From: Asaia bogorensis
Lineage (GTDB): Bacteria; Pseudomonadota; Alphaproteobacteria; Acetobacterales; Acetobacteraceae
Assembly (NCBI GenBank): GCA_945868845.1
Contig: CAMBMS010000008.1
Span: 1-64,000, forward strand
DNA: 64,000 nucleotides
Direction of reading: 5' to 3'
The notes below the pieces were generated by a model. It was not told the origin of the DNA. It was given only the letters and a program-made list of their open reading frames with translations, and ran no database searches. The position numbers and the translations under genes were made by a program. Position 1 is the first letter of the stretch, and every line of letters begins with the position of its first letter. Shown one piece after another: positions 17,358 to 25,286 of this stretch.

Positions 17358-17903
17358 ATGCTGGCACTCGTTGTCGGCCCGTTGGGTGCGGGCAAGGATG
17401 CGTTGCTGGATGGTGCCCGCGACGCGCTGGTTGATGATCCGACATTCCGCTTTGTCCGCCGTATCATTACCCGCCCTGCCGATGTCGGCGCCGAAGAGCA
17501 CGAGCCCGCCACCGAGGCTATTTTTTTTGTCGCGCCGCGCGGCGAGTGCATTTAGCCTGGATTGGCAGGCGCACGGCGTAAGCTATGCCATCTTCGCCGA
17601 TATTGGCGTTGAGCTAGTGGCCGGGCGCATCGTTGTCGCCAGTTGCTCACGCGGCGTAATCGATGCAACGCCTAGACGCTTCCCCATGCGAAGCATCGAA
17701 ATCACTGCGCCCAGGCATATCCTGGGCCAGCGCCTTGCCGCCCGTGGGTGCGAATCGCCATATGTATCATCGAGCGTCTTACGCGCGTGGTGCCCATACC
17801 GTCTGCCGCCGTTTTGGAAACAATCCTGAATAATAGTTCCCTTACGCAAGGCATTGCACGCCTCAATGCCGCGCTCAGCCGTATAGGGTCACTCGTGTCA
17901 TAA
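17358..17903 (+). pseudogene. phnN: Broken phnN (ribose 1,5-bisphosphate phosphokinase)
   Basis: ATG 17358 opens a PhnN-like kinase with the P-loop [20 protein letters not shown] and [14 protein letters not shown] run of eight T at 17520-17527 precedes a frameshift, and the frame stops at TAG 17553-17555. The next frame resumes the family sequence (SLDWQAHGVSYAIFADIGVEL, VVASCSRGVI, SIEITAP, LAARG). A second shift near 17755 leads into a third frame with RVVPIPSAAVLETILNNSSL and ends at TAA 17901-17903. Two frameshifts make it inactive. PhnN makes PRPP in the C-P lyase phosphonate pathway. Its 3' end overlaps the convergent DUF1045 remnant. Confidence 0.85.
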
Positions 17904-18528
17904 TCGTAAGCGGATCGTCCAGTTCCATCGGTGTAAATAGGCAAATCTCCGTCACCCTCCTGGGCGCGGACAGGGGGGGTAAAGAACGCCTCGGTAGTGG
18001 GACGCCAATAGCCGCGTTCGGCTGCCGTGTTAGGGTCATGTGAAAGAACCATTCCACGAACACATAGGGATAAACCCATTGCGCCAGTCTAGGTTTTTAG
18101 GCGTCGGTTAAGTGGCCCGGTAAACGTCGCGTGATTTCATCAGGTGTGGGTGGTGCACGGAACCGGTCCAGCCCGACGATGCACAGTTCGACCAAGGCTG
18201 GAGGGCCGGGCAGGGGGCGTGTTCGCGTGACGGCAGCAATCCTTACAATTCCGCACCCCCAACGGGGGAAAGTCGAACGGGGCAATCCACGTGGCAGTTT
18301 CTGGGTTACGCGCCGCATATCATCCTATAGGTACCTTTCCGCCAGAGGTATCGGCGGCTTCAACGTAGCATAAAAAGCATGTGCCCTTGCCTCGGCCGTA
18401 ATCTCGGCCATCTCCGGCCATGTAGGCTGCGCAAACACCGCGTCGCTGTCAGTGTTCCGTCTCAGACATCCCGCGCCCGACCGCGCCAGCACGTCGTCCA
18501 TGGCCGGCGCGATATAAACCGCGCCGCA
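17875..18528 (-). pseudogene. Broken DUF1045 gene (phosphonate-metabolism-associated)
   Basis: Read leftward from ATG 18528, pieces of a DUF1045 protein follow in changing frames: APAMDDVLARSGAGCLRR and WPEMAEITAEAR; then YATLKPPIPLAE; then IAPFDFPPLGV; then VGLDRFRAPPTPDEITRRLPGHL; then the C-terminal EWFFHMTLTRQ and RRVTEICLFTPMELDDP, ending at the stop 17875-17877. Four or more frame changes or stops separate them. DUF1045 genes are usually found with phnN and C-P lyase genes, and here the two lie tail to tail, overlapping by 29 bases. Both are dead, so the phosphonate locus has decayed. Confidence 0.78.
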
Positions 18529-18572
18529 TGGTCAGGTCGTCCGCGGCATATCAGCCCCCGTCACGGCGCAGC

Positions 18573-19238
18573 TTATGCATCGAAATCGATGGCGGCGACA
18601 TCCAGCAGACGCTCGATCACCTCTGACTCCTGTGCCCCAGCAATGGCATGGTGGTCGTTAAGGATGAAACAGGGAACCCCGTTTATCCCGAGCCGGTGCG
18701 CGCGTAGATTATCGACATGCACGGTATCGATATCGGCCTCGCTGCTTAAGTACCATTGCGCGGCGTGCGCATCGAGGCCGACCGCATCGGCGATCTCACC
18801 CAGCAAGGCTATGTCGCCGACATCACGTCCCTCGGTGAAATGAGCGGAGAACAATGCCTCCACCACCGCATCCGCCCGACCGAAGCGCGCCGCGAAACGG
18901 ACTAGTCGATGAGCGTCTACGCTATTGGGCGTACGCCGGATGCTATCGAATCGGAACATAATCCCTTCGACCCTGCCGATTTCGAAAATCGAGGCATAAA
19001 GCCTTTGCGCCCGTTTTTCTTCCCCGAATTTTCGGATGATATAATCGGGTCGCGCCATCCCCGCGCGGGGCATATCCGGGTTCAGCAGAAACGGTCGCCA
19101 TGTGATATCGTAGAGCAGATCTGGCCGCTGATGTAATGTACGCAACAGTCGCCGGACCCCCAGATAACACCAGGGGCAGATCAGGTCATAGACGACTTCG
19201 ATCGCTATGCGCGCTTTCGGTGGGCTGAGAATATTCAT
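18573..19238 (-). CDS. DsbA-family (FrnE-like) thioredoxin-fold oxidoreductase
   Basis: A 221-residue DsbA-like protein with the redox motif CPWC in VYDLICPWCYLGVRRLL near residue 19 and the cis-proline loop GINGVPCFILND near residue 188. There is no signal peptide, which fits the cytosolic FrnE and 2-hydroxychromene-2-carboxylate isomerase branch. The start at 19238 was chosen because the sequence upstream belongs to a separate gene remnant in another frame. It follows the tctC scar by 11 bases. Its partner is unknown; disulfide reductase or isomerase activity is the usual inference. Confidence 0.85.
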   Translation of the reverse strand: MNILSPPKARIAIEVVYDLICPWCYLGVRRLLRTLHQRPDLLYDITWRPFLLNPDMPRAGMARPDYIIRKFGEEKRAQRLYASIFEIGRVEGIMFRFDSIRRTPNSVDAHRLVRFAARFGRADAVVEALFSAHFTEGRDVGDIALLGEIADAVGLDAHAAQWYLSSEADIDTVHVDNLRAHRLGINGVPCFILNDHHAIAGAQESEVIERLLDVAAIDFDA

Positions 19239-19249
19239 GGCTGCACCGA

Positions 19250-19417
19250 TCAATCCAGCTGCAGGTCGAGTTGCTTGATCATCTTGGCATAGCGATTGAA
19301 ATCCTTCGTTTTGGCTTGCGCCAAGCCGGTAGAAAAGACGCCAACGGAAAAGATACCAGCGGACAGGATGCTGGCTAGGGCAATTTCGGCACGACGTGGC
19401 CACGGGCTGTCCAGCAT
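19250..19417 (-). pseudogene. tctC: Internal-deletion scar of a Bug-family tctC gene
   Basis: A 55-codon open frame joins two ends of one gene: a complete Sec signal peptide (AEIALASILSAGIFSVGVFS to LAQAKT) runs straight into KDFNRYAKMIKQLDLQLD, the usual C-terminal tail of a Bug receptor. The intact receptor at 20886-21878 ends KDYDRYGKLTKQLNLRLD, which aligns well. About 260 central codons are missing, in frame. The peptide could still be made and exported, but it lacks the whole ligand domain. Confidence 0.8.
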
Positions 19418-19877
19418 GGGGATGAAGGATATTTTGGCCTCCTGTTCCGAATATGTCGCGGCGCGGTGCAGGTTAGTTTATACATTTGCTAACTATAGCA
19501 TGAACGAGCGAGCATGAACACGACAGCCATCCGGCAAGGAACAAGCGTTTGGTGAGATTCTCGTTAGATATCTGCTGAGCCTTCTGAACCCGTCCAACTT
19601 GGTGCAGCGGAGCATGCCGGCCGCAGGGGTACGACATTTCTATGTCGTGCTTTAATTTCTCGCCTACGTCGTGACGGGAGGGGCGTCTGGTTAGCGTTGG
19701 TGCGTGTCCTGTTCACTGTCTTGCGCTCGTAGAGTTGGGGCGTCCCGGGGATTATTTTCTACCCGGCATTGCTCATCGGCTTCGCCGCCGCCGCCGCCGC
19801 GGCGATTGGCTAACAGTTGGTGCGATTTCTGTCATAAAAGCAGCACACAAGCACACCATACGGCTGAGGGCGGAACA
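19418..19877. other. Intergenic region, no intact gene seen
   Basis: 460 bases between the tctC scar and the GST gene. No credible gene. Near 19780-19805 a (GCC)n run codes alanines in a short open segment that ends GFAAAAAAAIG-stop on the + strand; it might be the tail of a lost membrane protein, but this is weak. An inverted repeat lies at 19631-19648. Confidence 0.4.
19631..19648. repeat. Inverted repeat
   Basis: ACGACAT-TTCT-ATGTCGT has 7-base arms that pair perfectly around a 4-base loop and is followed by GCTTTAATTTCT. The short T-containing tract could make it a weak rightward terminator for a lost gene. It could also be an operator. Confidence 0.3.
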
Positions 19878-20564
19878 ATGATCTATCTGCACGATCTGGC
19901 CGGAGCCGATCCGGCGCTACGTTTCTCCCCCTATTGCTGGCGCGCGAAGCTTGCGCTGGCGCATAAGGGCCTGCCGGTAGAAACGAAGCCCTGGCGATTT
20001 CATGAGAAGCCTGCACTGGGATTTTCCGGCCAGGGACGCGTGCCAGTTATCCGCGATGCCGATCGCGTCGTGTTCGATAGCTGGGCCATCGCCGAATATC
20101 TGGAAACGGAGTATCCTGGCCCTCCTGCCTTGTTCAATGGCGCGTTTGGTCTAGCGCATGCCCGGTTCATCAATGTTTGGGCCGATACGGTATTGAATGG
20201 CGGCATTTTCTCCCTAATCGTGGCCGATCTGTTCGCCGTGATCGATCCGGCGGACCGAGATTATTTCCGTGTCAGCCGCGAACAGCGCCTGGGCATGACT
20301 CTGGAAGCGGCACAGGCGGGGCGCGAAGGCCGGCTTGGCGCTTTTCGAGCGTCCCTGGCCCCCCTGCGCATGGTGCTGGAGCACCAGAATTTCCTCGGCG
20401 GGATCCAGCCGAGCTATGCCGATCACATCATTGCCGGCTCCTTGATGTGGCCCCGCTGCTCCAGCCGGTTTGAGCTGCTAGCCGTGGACGATCCCATTTT
20501 TACTTGGCGCGAACGCATGCTCGATCTTTATGGCGGCTTGTTGCGCGATGCCGTGCTTGTATGA
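19878..20564 (+). CDS. Glutathione S-transferase family protein
   Basis: A 228-residue protein with a GST N-terminal thioredoxin-like domain (residues 1-80: IYLHDLAG, FSPYCWRAKLALAHKG, then GRVPVIRDADRVVFDSWAIAEYLE, including the cis-proline VPV and the glutathione-binding DS pair) and a helical C-terminal domain. The SPYC cysteine suggests a thiol-active class. The start at 19878 follows GAGGGCGGA. It stands alone on this strand and has no obvious operon partner. Conjugation, peroxidase and dehalogenase roles are all possible. Confidence 0.88.
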   Translation: MIYLHDLAGADPALRFSPYCWRAKLALAHKGLPVETKPWRFHEKPALGFSGQGRVPVIRDADRVVFDSWAIAEYLETEYPGPPALFNGAFGLAHARFINVWADTVLNGGIFSLIVADLFAVIDPADRDYFRVSREQRLGMTLEAAQAGREGRLGAFRASLAPLRMVLEHQNFLGGIQPSYADHIIAGSLMWPRCSSRFELLAVDDPIFTWRERMLDLYGGLLRDAVLV

Positions 20565-20885
20565 GCGGGGTCAGGATTGCGGGCGCCAGAAATTTTATCC
20601 TCGGCCTATCTTGCGTATGCCCGTGTATGTTCCCCTTCTCCTCATGGCGGTTTCGTGATCAAGACACCAGCCTTAGCAGCATGGCTTAAACCAAACAGCC
20701 TCCGGAAAACCGGGGTGGTTCAGTGCCTAGAAGATTCCTCGTGCCTTTAGCTCGCCTACGCCGCCTTTTGGCCACCATCCGTCCGTAGCGTCGTGCATGC
20801 CTATGTCCCCGCCTATCCGTCTTTAACTATCATGATATAAGCGGGTGCTTCGAATTCCGCGTATTTTGGCCGCCAGGAGGCTTGG
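20565..20885. other. Intergenic region, no gene seen
   Basis: 320 bases between the GST and tctC genes with no credible coding frame. The last 10 bases hold a strong ribosome-binding site (CCAGGAGG) for the tctC gene. I could not assign promoter elements. Confidence 0.4.
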
Positions 20886-21878
20886 ATGGATTTGGTTAGC
20901 TTTTTTGCTCGTTCGCGCGCGCTCATCGGTGCTGGGACGTTCGCCGCCGCCACGCTCCTGGGCGGGGCCGCGCAGGCCCAGACAGAGGCGAACTGGCCAA
21001 CCCGCCCGGTGCGGGTGATCGTGAACTACGCCCCTGGCGGTTCCACCGACAATGCCACGCGACCCTTCATGTCGCGGGTTTCCACCCTACTTGGCCAGCA
21101 ATTCGTGATTGAGAACAAGGCCGGGGCCGCTGGGCAGATCGGCGTGGAGGCGGGCGTGAAGTCGGCGCCCGATGGCTACACCTTTTTCGCAACGCCCGTG
21201 GCCACCATCACCATCCTGCCGAACGCACGCAATGTCGCCTACAATCCGTTCAAGGACATGGTGCCGGTCACGCTGTACGCGGACAGCACGCTGGTGATCG
21301 CGGTGCATCCCTCCGTGCCGGCGAAGTCGCTGAAGGAGCTGGTCGCTCACGCCAAGGCCAATCCCGGCAAGCTGAATTTCGGTTCCTCCGGCCTGGGTAC
21401 GCTGACGCAGATGATCTGCGAGCAGCTCAAGATCTCGGGTGGTGTGGACATTCTCCACGTGCCCTATCGCGGCGGCGCCGAATCCCTCTCGGACTTCCTG
21501 GCCGGCGTGACGCAGGTGTTTTCCGAGGGCAACGTGCTGCCGCACGTGCAGGCTGGGAAGGCGCGGCTACTGGCCGTGGTGGATAGCAGCCGCCATCCGG
21601 ATTTCCCCGATGTGCCGACCTTCGCGGAAATTTTCCCGGAGGCCGACATGCTGAACTGGTTTGGCCTGTTTGCACCGGCCGGCACGCCGGCCGCGATCGT
21701 GAAGAAAATGGCGGAGGCGATGAACAAGGCGGCGGCAGAGCCTGAATTGCAGGCGCATCTCGTCAAGCTCGCCCTGCGTGCCAATCCGGGCACGCCAGAA
21801 CAGTTGGCCGCGCTGTTACGCAAGGACTATGATCGTTACGGCAAGCTAACCAAGCAGCTCAATCTACGCCTGGATTAA
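20886..21878 (+). CDS. tctC: Bug-family tricarboxylate-binding receptor TctC (third intact copy)
   Basis: A 330-residue periplasmic Bug receptor. The signal peptide ends at AQAQ near residue 32, followed by NWPTRPVRVIVNYAPGGSTD, then ENKAGAAGQIG near 78 and PDGYTFFATPVA near 98. CCAGGAGG lies 7 bases before the ATG. No tctA or tctB is adjacent, so it is an orphan receptor that must use a permease elsewhere, perhaps the one at 1225-3204. Its sequence differs clearly from the tandem pair at 3.4-5.4 kb, so it is not a recent copy. Its C-terminus matches that of the 19.25 kb deletion scar. Confidence 0.92.
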   Translation: MDLVSFFARSRALIGAGTFAAATLLGGAAQAQTEANWPTRPVRVIVNYAPGGSTDNATRPFMSRVSTLLGQQFVIENKAGAAGQIGVEAGVKSAPDGYTFFATPVATITILPNARNVAYNPFKDMVPVTLYADSTLVIAVHPSVPAKSLKELVAHAKANPGKLNFGSSGLGTLTQMICEQLKISGGVDILHVPYRGGAESLSDFLAGVTQVFSEGNVLPHVQAGKARLLAVVDSSRHPDFPDVPTFAEIFPEADMLNWFGLFAPAGTPAAIVKKMAEAMNKAAAEPELQAHLVKLALRANPGTPEQLAALLRKDYDRYGKLTKQLNLRLD

Positions 21879-21919
21879 GAGAGCGTTTTCAAGGGCGGAG
21901 CCAAAGCCGGTTAACGCCG

Positions 21920-22045
21920 TCATCGTTGAAGCCAGATCACAGCGGCCGTGGGGAGCGAGGCCGCGATTTGATCTCGCGCGGTTTGTCATGGTCTGTTGCG
22001 ATCGCCTGATATCGCTTGAGTTTGGGGCGGAAATTCTCTGTCCGT
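21920..22045 (-). mobile_element. IS5-family transposase C-terminal relic
   Basis: Read leftward, the sequence gives ENFRPKLKRYQAIATDHDK, then after a one-base shift TARDQIAASLPTAAVIWLQR and a stop at 21920-21922. This matches the C-terminal pattern of IS5-group DDE transposases (family usage E-N-x-F-x-K-L-K-x-x-R-x-I-A-T-R-x-D-K-T-A-R-x-x-x-A). Only about 40 codons remain, with a frameshift. It is directly followed by another IS relic, so the spot has collected insertions. Confidence 0.6.
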
Positions 22046-22111
22046 TGTCAGAACATTTGGCGCAGGTCGTAGCGTAATTTACCAGAGCATCGGCCTCGTC
22101 TGGGGTTGATA

Positions 22112-22287
22112 TTAGGCGGCCAGTTTTCGGTTCTGCAAGCGTCGGTGTTCGATGGTCTGTCGTTTTATCCTTTCGCGCTGTTTGATGATGGCCTCGGCCC
22201 TGCCGAAAAATGACGCTGGGTCGCCCGATGGATGTCCTTCACCACCTGCTCGGCAAGCTTCTTGGCGCATGTGGAGTTATTTCTCAT
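22112..22287 (-). mobile_element. IS3-family relic, orfA start joined to orfB end
   Basis: From ATG 22287 leftward the frame reads RNNSTCAKKLAEQVVKDIHR and ATQRHFSA, the N-terminus of an IS3-type OrfA. Within a few codons the sequence changes frame to GRAEAIIKQRERIKRQTIE and HRRLQNRKLAA-stop (22112-22114), the C-terminus of the IS3 OrfB integrase. About 1 kb of the element, from early orfA to late orfB, is therefore missing. I could not define the terminal repeats or target duplication. Confidence 0.72.
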
Positions 22288-22846
22288 CTTCGTTCCTTGG
22301 TCACTACGGTGGGTGGAAAACGAGCGGTTGTATGCGAATTTGCTGGATCATGGGGAGAATAGAATGTTCCCCGTCAGCATCTATGGCCCAGATTTGGGGG
22401 AGTGATTTAAGGAGGGTTTTGGCCTCGTCGTAGACTCGACACAGCCGAATTATTTAAACGTACACGATGGGAGTCGTTTAGGGAAACCACGGTGGGGCAG
22501 GATATAGCCTCTATTTCGTGCAGTCTGAGCGCGCGACGCGCACGGCACTTTGGTTGTTTTTGGTAACTCCACGCATCGTTGGCGCCGTGGCCTCATTTGT
22601 GACGTATTGGGGTGCTAAGCAGATCATGGTTGTCATTTGCGAAGCACTGCAGTCAGCAAATGGCCCAACCAAACGTTGGGCAATCAGATAGTTTCTGCTT
22701 GCCCCTTGATCTGGACGGCAATGCCCGTTTTCGTAAACTGCTACCGATCGTCACCGACTTTCGCTCGAAAATCATAGGGGCAACCCGAAAATGGCTCCGG
22801 CAAGGGCCCCGGAGCGAGCCTGGTGGCTACTTAAAGGAGAATGCCC
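22288..22846. other. Intergenic region between IS relic and DUF3300 gene
   Basis: 559 bases with no gene I can support. On the - strand an open stretch at about 22310-22450 (LCRVYDEAKTLLKSLPQIWA and IDADGEHSILPMIQQIRIQP) looks protein-like but matches nothing I know; it may be another insertion-element fragment. The last bases hold AGGAGA, the ribosome-binding site of the next gene. No promoter could be assigned. Confidence 0.4.
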
Positions 22847-24247
22847 ATGCTGCGCCGCTTGTTTTCCTGGCTTATGAGTGCCGCGCTTCTGTTGGGAACG
22901 GCGCCGGCATGCGACAGGCCGCAGGTTCTAGTGCCGAGGGGAGAGCCCGTGCAGCGCTCGGTTGGGGCAATGCCACGCGGTCAGCTGCCGGGCGCCGAAC
23001 AATCCGGCGCGTCACTCTATAACCCGCAGCAACTCGACGCGATCCTGGCACCGGTCGCGCTGTATCCCGATGTCCTGATGACCCAGGTGCTGATGGCCTC
23101 GGCCTTTCCTTTGCAACTGATTGAGGCCTCGCGCTGGGTGCAGCAGGATAACAATCGCAATCTGCGTGGCGAGGTTTTGGAGCAGGAGCTGAATAATCGT
23201 ATCTGGGATCCCTCGGTGAAATCGCTGGTTCCGTTCCCCGCGGTGCTGGCGCAGATGACCGCCAATCTCGAATGGTTGCAGGATCTCGGCACTGCGACGT
23301 TGCAGCAGCAGGCCGATGTGATGGACTCCGTCCAACGCCTGCGCCAGCAGGCCCAGGCGGCAGGTAACCTGAGGACGACCGACCAAAGCATCGTACGCAC
23401 CGGGGACCGTTATATCTATATCGAACCCGCGCGGCCGGAACTGGTTTATGTGCCGGCCTATAACCCGGTGGAAGTCTATGGTAACTGGGCCTATCCGGCC
23501 TATCCGCCGGTCTATTTGCCGCCCCCGCTCGGCTATGGCTGGGGCCCAATTGTGGGCGGTGTGGTGGTCTTCGGCACGGGCGTCGTGGTTACCTCAGCGC
23601 TGTGGGATCTCGGCCGGCCACGCTGGCGGGATCGCCACATTCATATCAATAATCACCGCTACACCACGATCAACTACAACACGATCAATTCCAACCGGAG
23701 CGCCACGAACCAGACGGTGTTCCACAACAATGTCTGGCAGCCGCAGCTGGCCCCCAGTTTCCAGCGCGGTGGGCTGCCATATTCCTCTGGCCCGGCAGGC
23801 AGTTTTGGTGGGGGCCGCGCGATTCGTGGCGGTAATTTCCGCGACGATGGCCCTGGCGGGACGACGCTTCGGCCAGGCGGATCGCAATTCCGACCGGGTA
23901 GTAGCATCGGATCGGCAGGCGGCTTCCAGGGTGGCGGGGCCGGAAGCAGTGGCTTTGCGCCTGGCCAGCAATTCCACAGTGCGCCCGTTGGCGGTGGGTC
24001 GCCTCCGGTTGGTGGCAGTGCTGTAGCACCGCAATTCCATAGCGCGCCCGTTGGCGTTGGCGGTGGGTTGCCTCCGGGTGGCCGCGGTGTTGGCGCCCCG
24101 CAATTCCATAGCATGCCGAGTGGCGGCGGCGGTGGCGGTGGTGCTCCGCAATTTCGTAGTGCACCCAGCGGTGGCGGTGGGTCGCCCCCTGGTGGTGGCG
24201 GGGGTGGCGGTGTACGCCAGGAACAGCACCGGCGTCCGGGCCAGTAG
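22847..24247 (+). CDS. DUF3300 domain-containing exported protein
   Basis: A 466-residue protein with a signal peptide (hydrophobic core residues 8-20, then PAC; the lipobox is poor, so lipoprotein status is uncertain). The DUF3300 domain begins at LYNPQQLDAILAPVALYPDVL near residue 58 and continues through WVQQDNNRNLRG and YVPAYNPVEVYGNWAYP. Beyond about residue 300 the chain is low-complexity and Gly/Pro/Ser-rich, with a repeated APQFHSAP-type unit. The start at 22847 suits AGGAGA with 6-base spacing; ATG 22841 touches the site. DUF3300 function is unknown; envelope location is likely. Confidence 0.85.
   Translation: MLRRLFSWLMSAALLLGTAPACDRPQVLVPRGEPVQRSVGAMPRGQLPGAEQSGASLYNPQQLDAILAPVALYPDVLMTQVLMASAFPLQLIEASRWVQQDNNRNLRGEVLEQELNNRIWDPSVKSLVPFPAVLAQMTANLEWLQDLGTATLQQQADVMDSVQRLRQQAQAAGNLRTTDQSIVRTGDRYIYIEPARPELVYVPAYNPVEVYGNWAYPAYPPVYLPPPLGYGWGPIVGGVVVFGTGVVVTSALWDLGRPRWRDRHIHINNHRYTTINYNTINSNRSATNQTVFHNNVWQPQLAPSFQRGGLPYSSGPAGSFGGGRAIRGGNFRDDGPGGTTLRPGGSQFRPGSSIGSAGGFQGGGAGSSGFAPGQQFHSAPVGGGSPPVGGSAVAPQFHSAPVGVGGGLPPGGRGVGAPQFHSMPSGGGGGGGAPQFRSAPSGGGGSPPGGGGGGGVRQEQHRRPGQ
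23935..24215 (+). repeat. Degenerate protein-coding repeat, QFHSAP-Gly units
   Basis: Within the DUF3300 gene the DNA repeats a unit CCGCAATTCCATAGYGCGCC followed by Gly-rich codons. It appears four times: QQFHSAPVGGGSPP, PQFHSAPVGVGGGLPP, PQFHSMPSGGGGGGG and PQFRSAPSGGGGSPP. Units are about 50-75 bases and unequal in length, so copy number could change by slippage or recombination. Confidence 0.7.
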
Positions 24248-24259
24248 TTACGCGATGCT

Positions 24260-24286
24260 CCCGCGCCGGGATCTATCCGGCGCGGG
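24260..24286. terminator. Strong hairpin between convergent genes
   Basis: CCCGCGCCGG-GATCTAT-CCGGCGCGGG gives a perfect 10-base GC-rich stem. It lies in the 52-base gap between the stop of the DUF3300 gene and the stop of the leftward LLM oxidoreductase gene. There is no T-run on either side. A bidirectional terminator is the simplest reading. Confidence 0.55.
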
Positions 24287-24299
24287 CGGCGATCTTGCC

Positions 24300-25160
24300 T
24301 CAGATATCGGCCAGCACGGTCAGGATACGATCGCGCTCGGCGAAGTCTCCCTCGGGATGGATTGGCTGGATCGCAAGCTGCGTAGCCCCAGCATCCAGAT
24401 GTGCCCGCAACTTGCGCTTCACCGTAGCCACCTCGCCCCATATCATCATGGCATCGATGAAGAGGTCCGAACCACCATTATCCAAATCAGCCTGTGTAAA
24501 TCCTGACTCCAACCAGTGATTGCAGTAATTCGGAAGGCTCAGATAGCGTTCCAACTCCTTCCGTCCCAGCGCCCGTGCCTTCACTGGATCGGTTTCGAGG
24601 CTGACTTTCTGCTCCGCTACCAGCCATTTGTCCGGCCCCAGGATGCTCCGCGCGCTCGCTGTGTGTTCCGGGGTGGCGTTATAGGGTAGAGCGCCGCGCG
24701 TCTTCTCCGCCGCTACCCCCAGCATCCGCGGGCGTAGGGCGGCGATCATGATCGGCCAAGAGTCGGCACCGGGCTGATCCTTACAAATTCCATCGAGATA
24801 GCGCCGCATCGCCGGAATCGGCTTTTCATAGACATGTCCCCGCATGCCCTCGACCATCGGAATATGGCTGACACCTAGTCCAAGAATATAGCGGTCGCTA
24901 TAAAGGCTGTTCAGCGTGATCATCCCGCGTCGCGCCGCGAACGCATCGCGGGCATAGATCGAGGTGATCGAACTGCCGATTTTCAGCTTCGTGGAATTCC
25001 CGAGCAGGAAACTGTCTAGGGCAAAGGTTTCATAGCCACGTGATTCCGGGTGCCACAGCATGTCGTAGCCCAGCCGTTCTAATAATGGTAGAAATGCCCG
25101 AATTCCCGCCCCATCCAGTCGATCCAGGCCGTACCACGCCGCCAAACGTCCCAATTGCAT
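24300..25160 (-). CDS. LLM-class flavin/F420-dependent oxidoreductase
   Basis: A 286-residue luciferase-like TIM-barrel protein: LGRLAAWYGLDRLD at the N-terminus, LKIGSSITSIYARDAF near residue 58, GLGVSHIPMVEGMRG near 96. This short form resembles the actinobacterial F420-type LLM group (TIGR03620-like), but FMN use is also possible and the cofactor cannot be decided here. The start at 25160 follows AGGAGA with 7-base spacing. It is a single gene that converges with the DUF3300 gene and diverges from the aminotransferase gene. Confidence 0.82.
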   Translation of the reverse strand: MQLGRLAAWYGLDRLDGAGIRAFLPLLERLGYDMLWHPESRGYETFALDSFLLGNSTKLKIGSSITSIYARDAFAARRGMITLNSLYSDRYILGLGVSHIPMVEGMRGHVYEKPIPAMRRYLDGICKDQPGADSWPIMIAALRPRMLGVAAEKTRGALPYNATPEHTASARSILGPDKWLVAEQKVSLETDPVKARALGRKELERYLSLPNYCNHWLESGFTQADLDNGGSDLFIDAMMIWGEVATVKRKLRAHLDAGATQLAIQPIHPEGDFAERDRILTVLADI

Positions 25161-25286
25161 CGCTATATCTCCTCGCTTTTTATTGGTAATTCCGACCATA
25201 GAGTATCCAGCCGCTGAACGTGAGTGCCCTCGGTTCTTACGCTGCCGGTCCTAGGTGCCGACAGTTAAGAGGAGTGGCAGGAAATT

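Noticed and set aside
22887-22925. Lipoprotein signal on the DUF3300 protein
   Set aside because: TAPAC lacks the usual Leu at -3, so I left it as an ordinary export signal with a note of doubt.
23594-24441. Proline- and Thr-rich frames antisense to the DUF3300 repeat tail
   Set aside because: They arise from the Gly-rich repeat read in other frames and have no start signal or homology.
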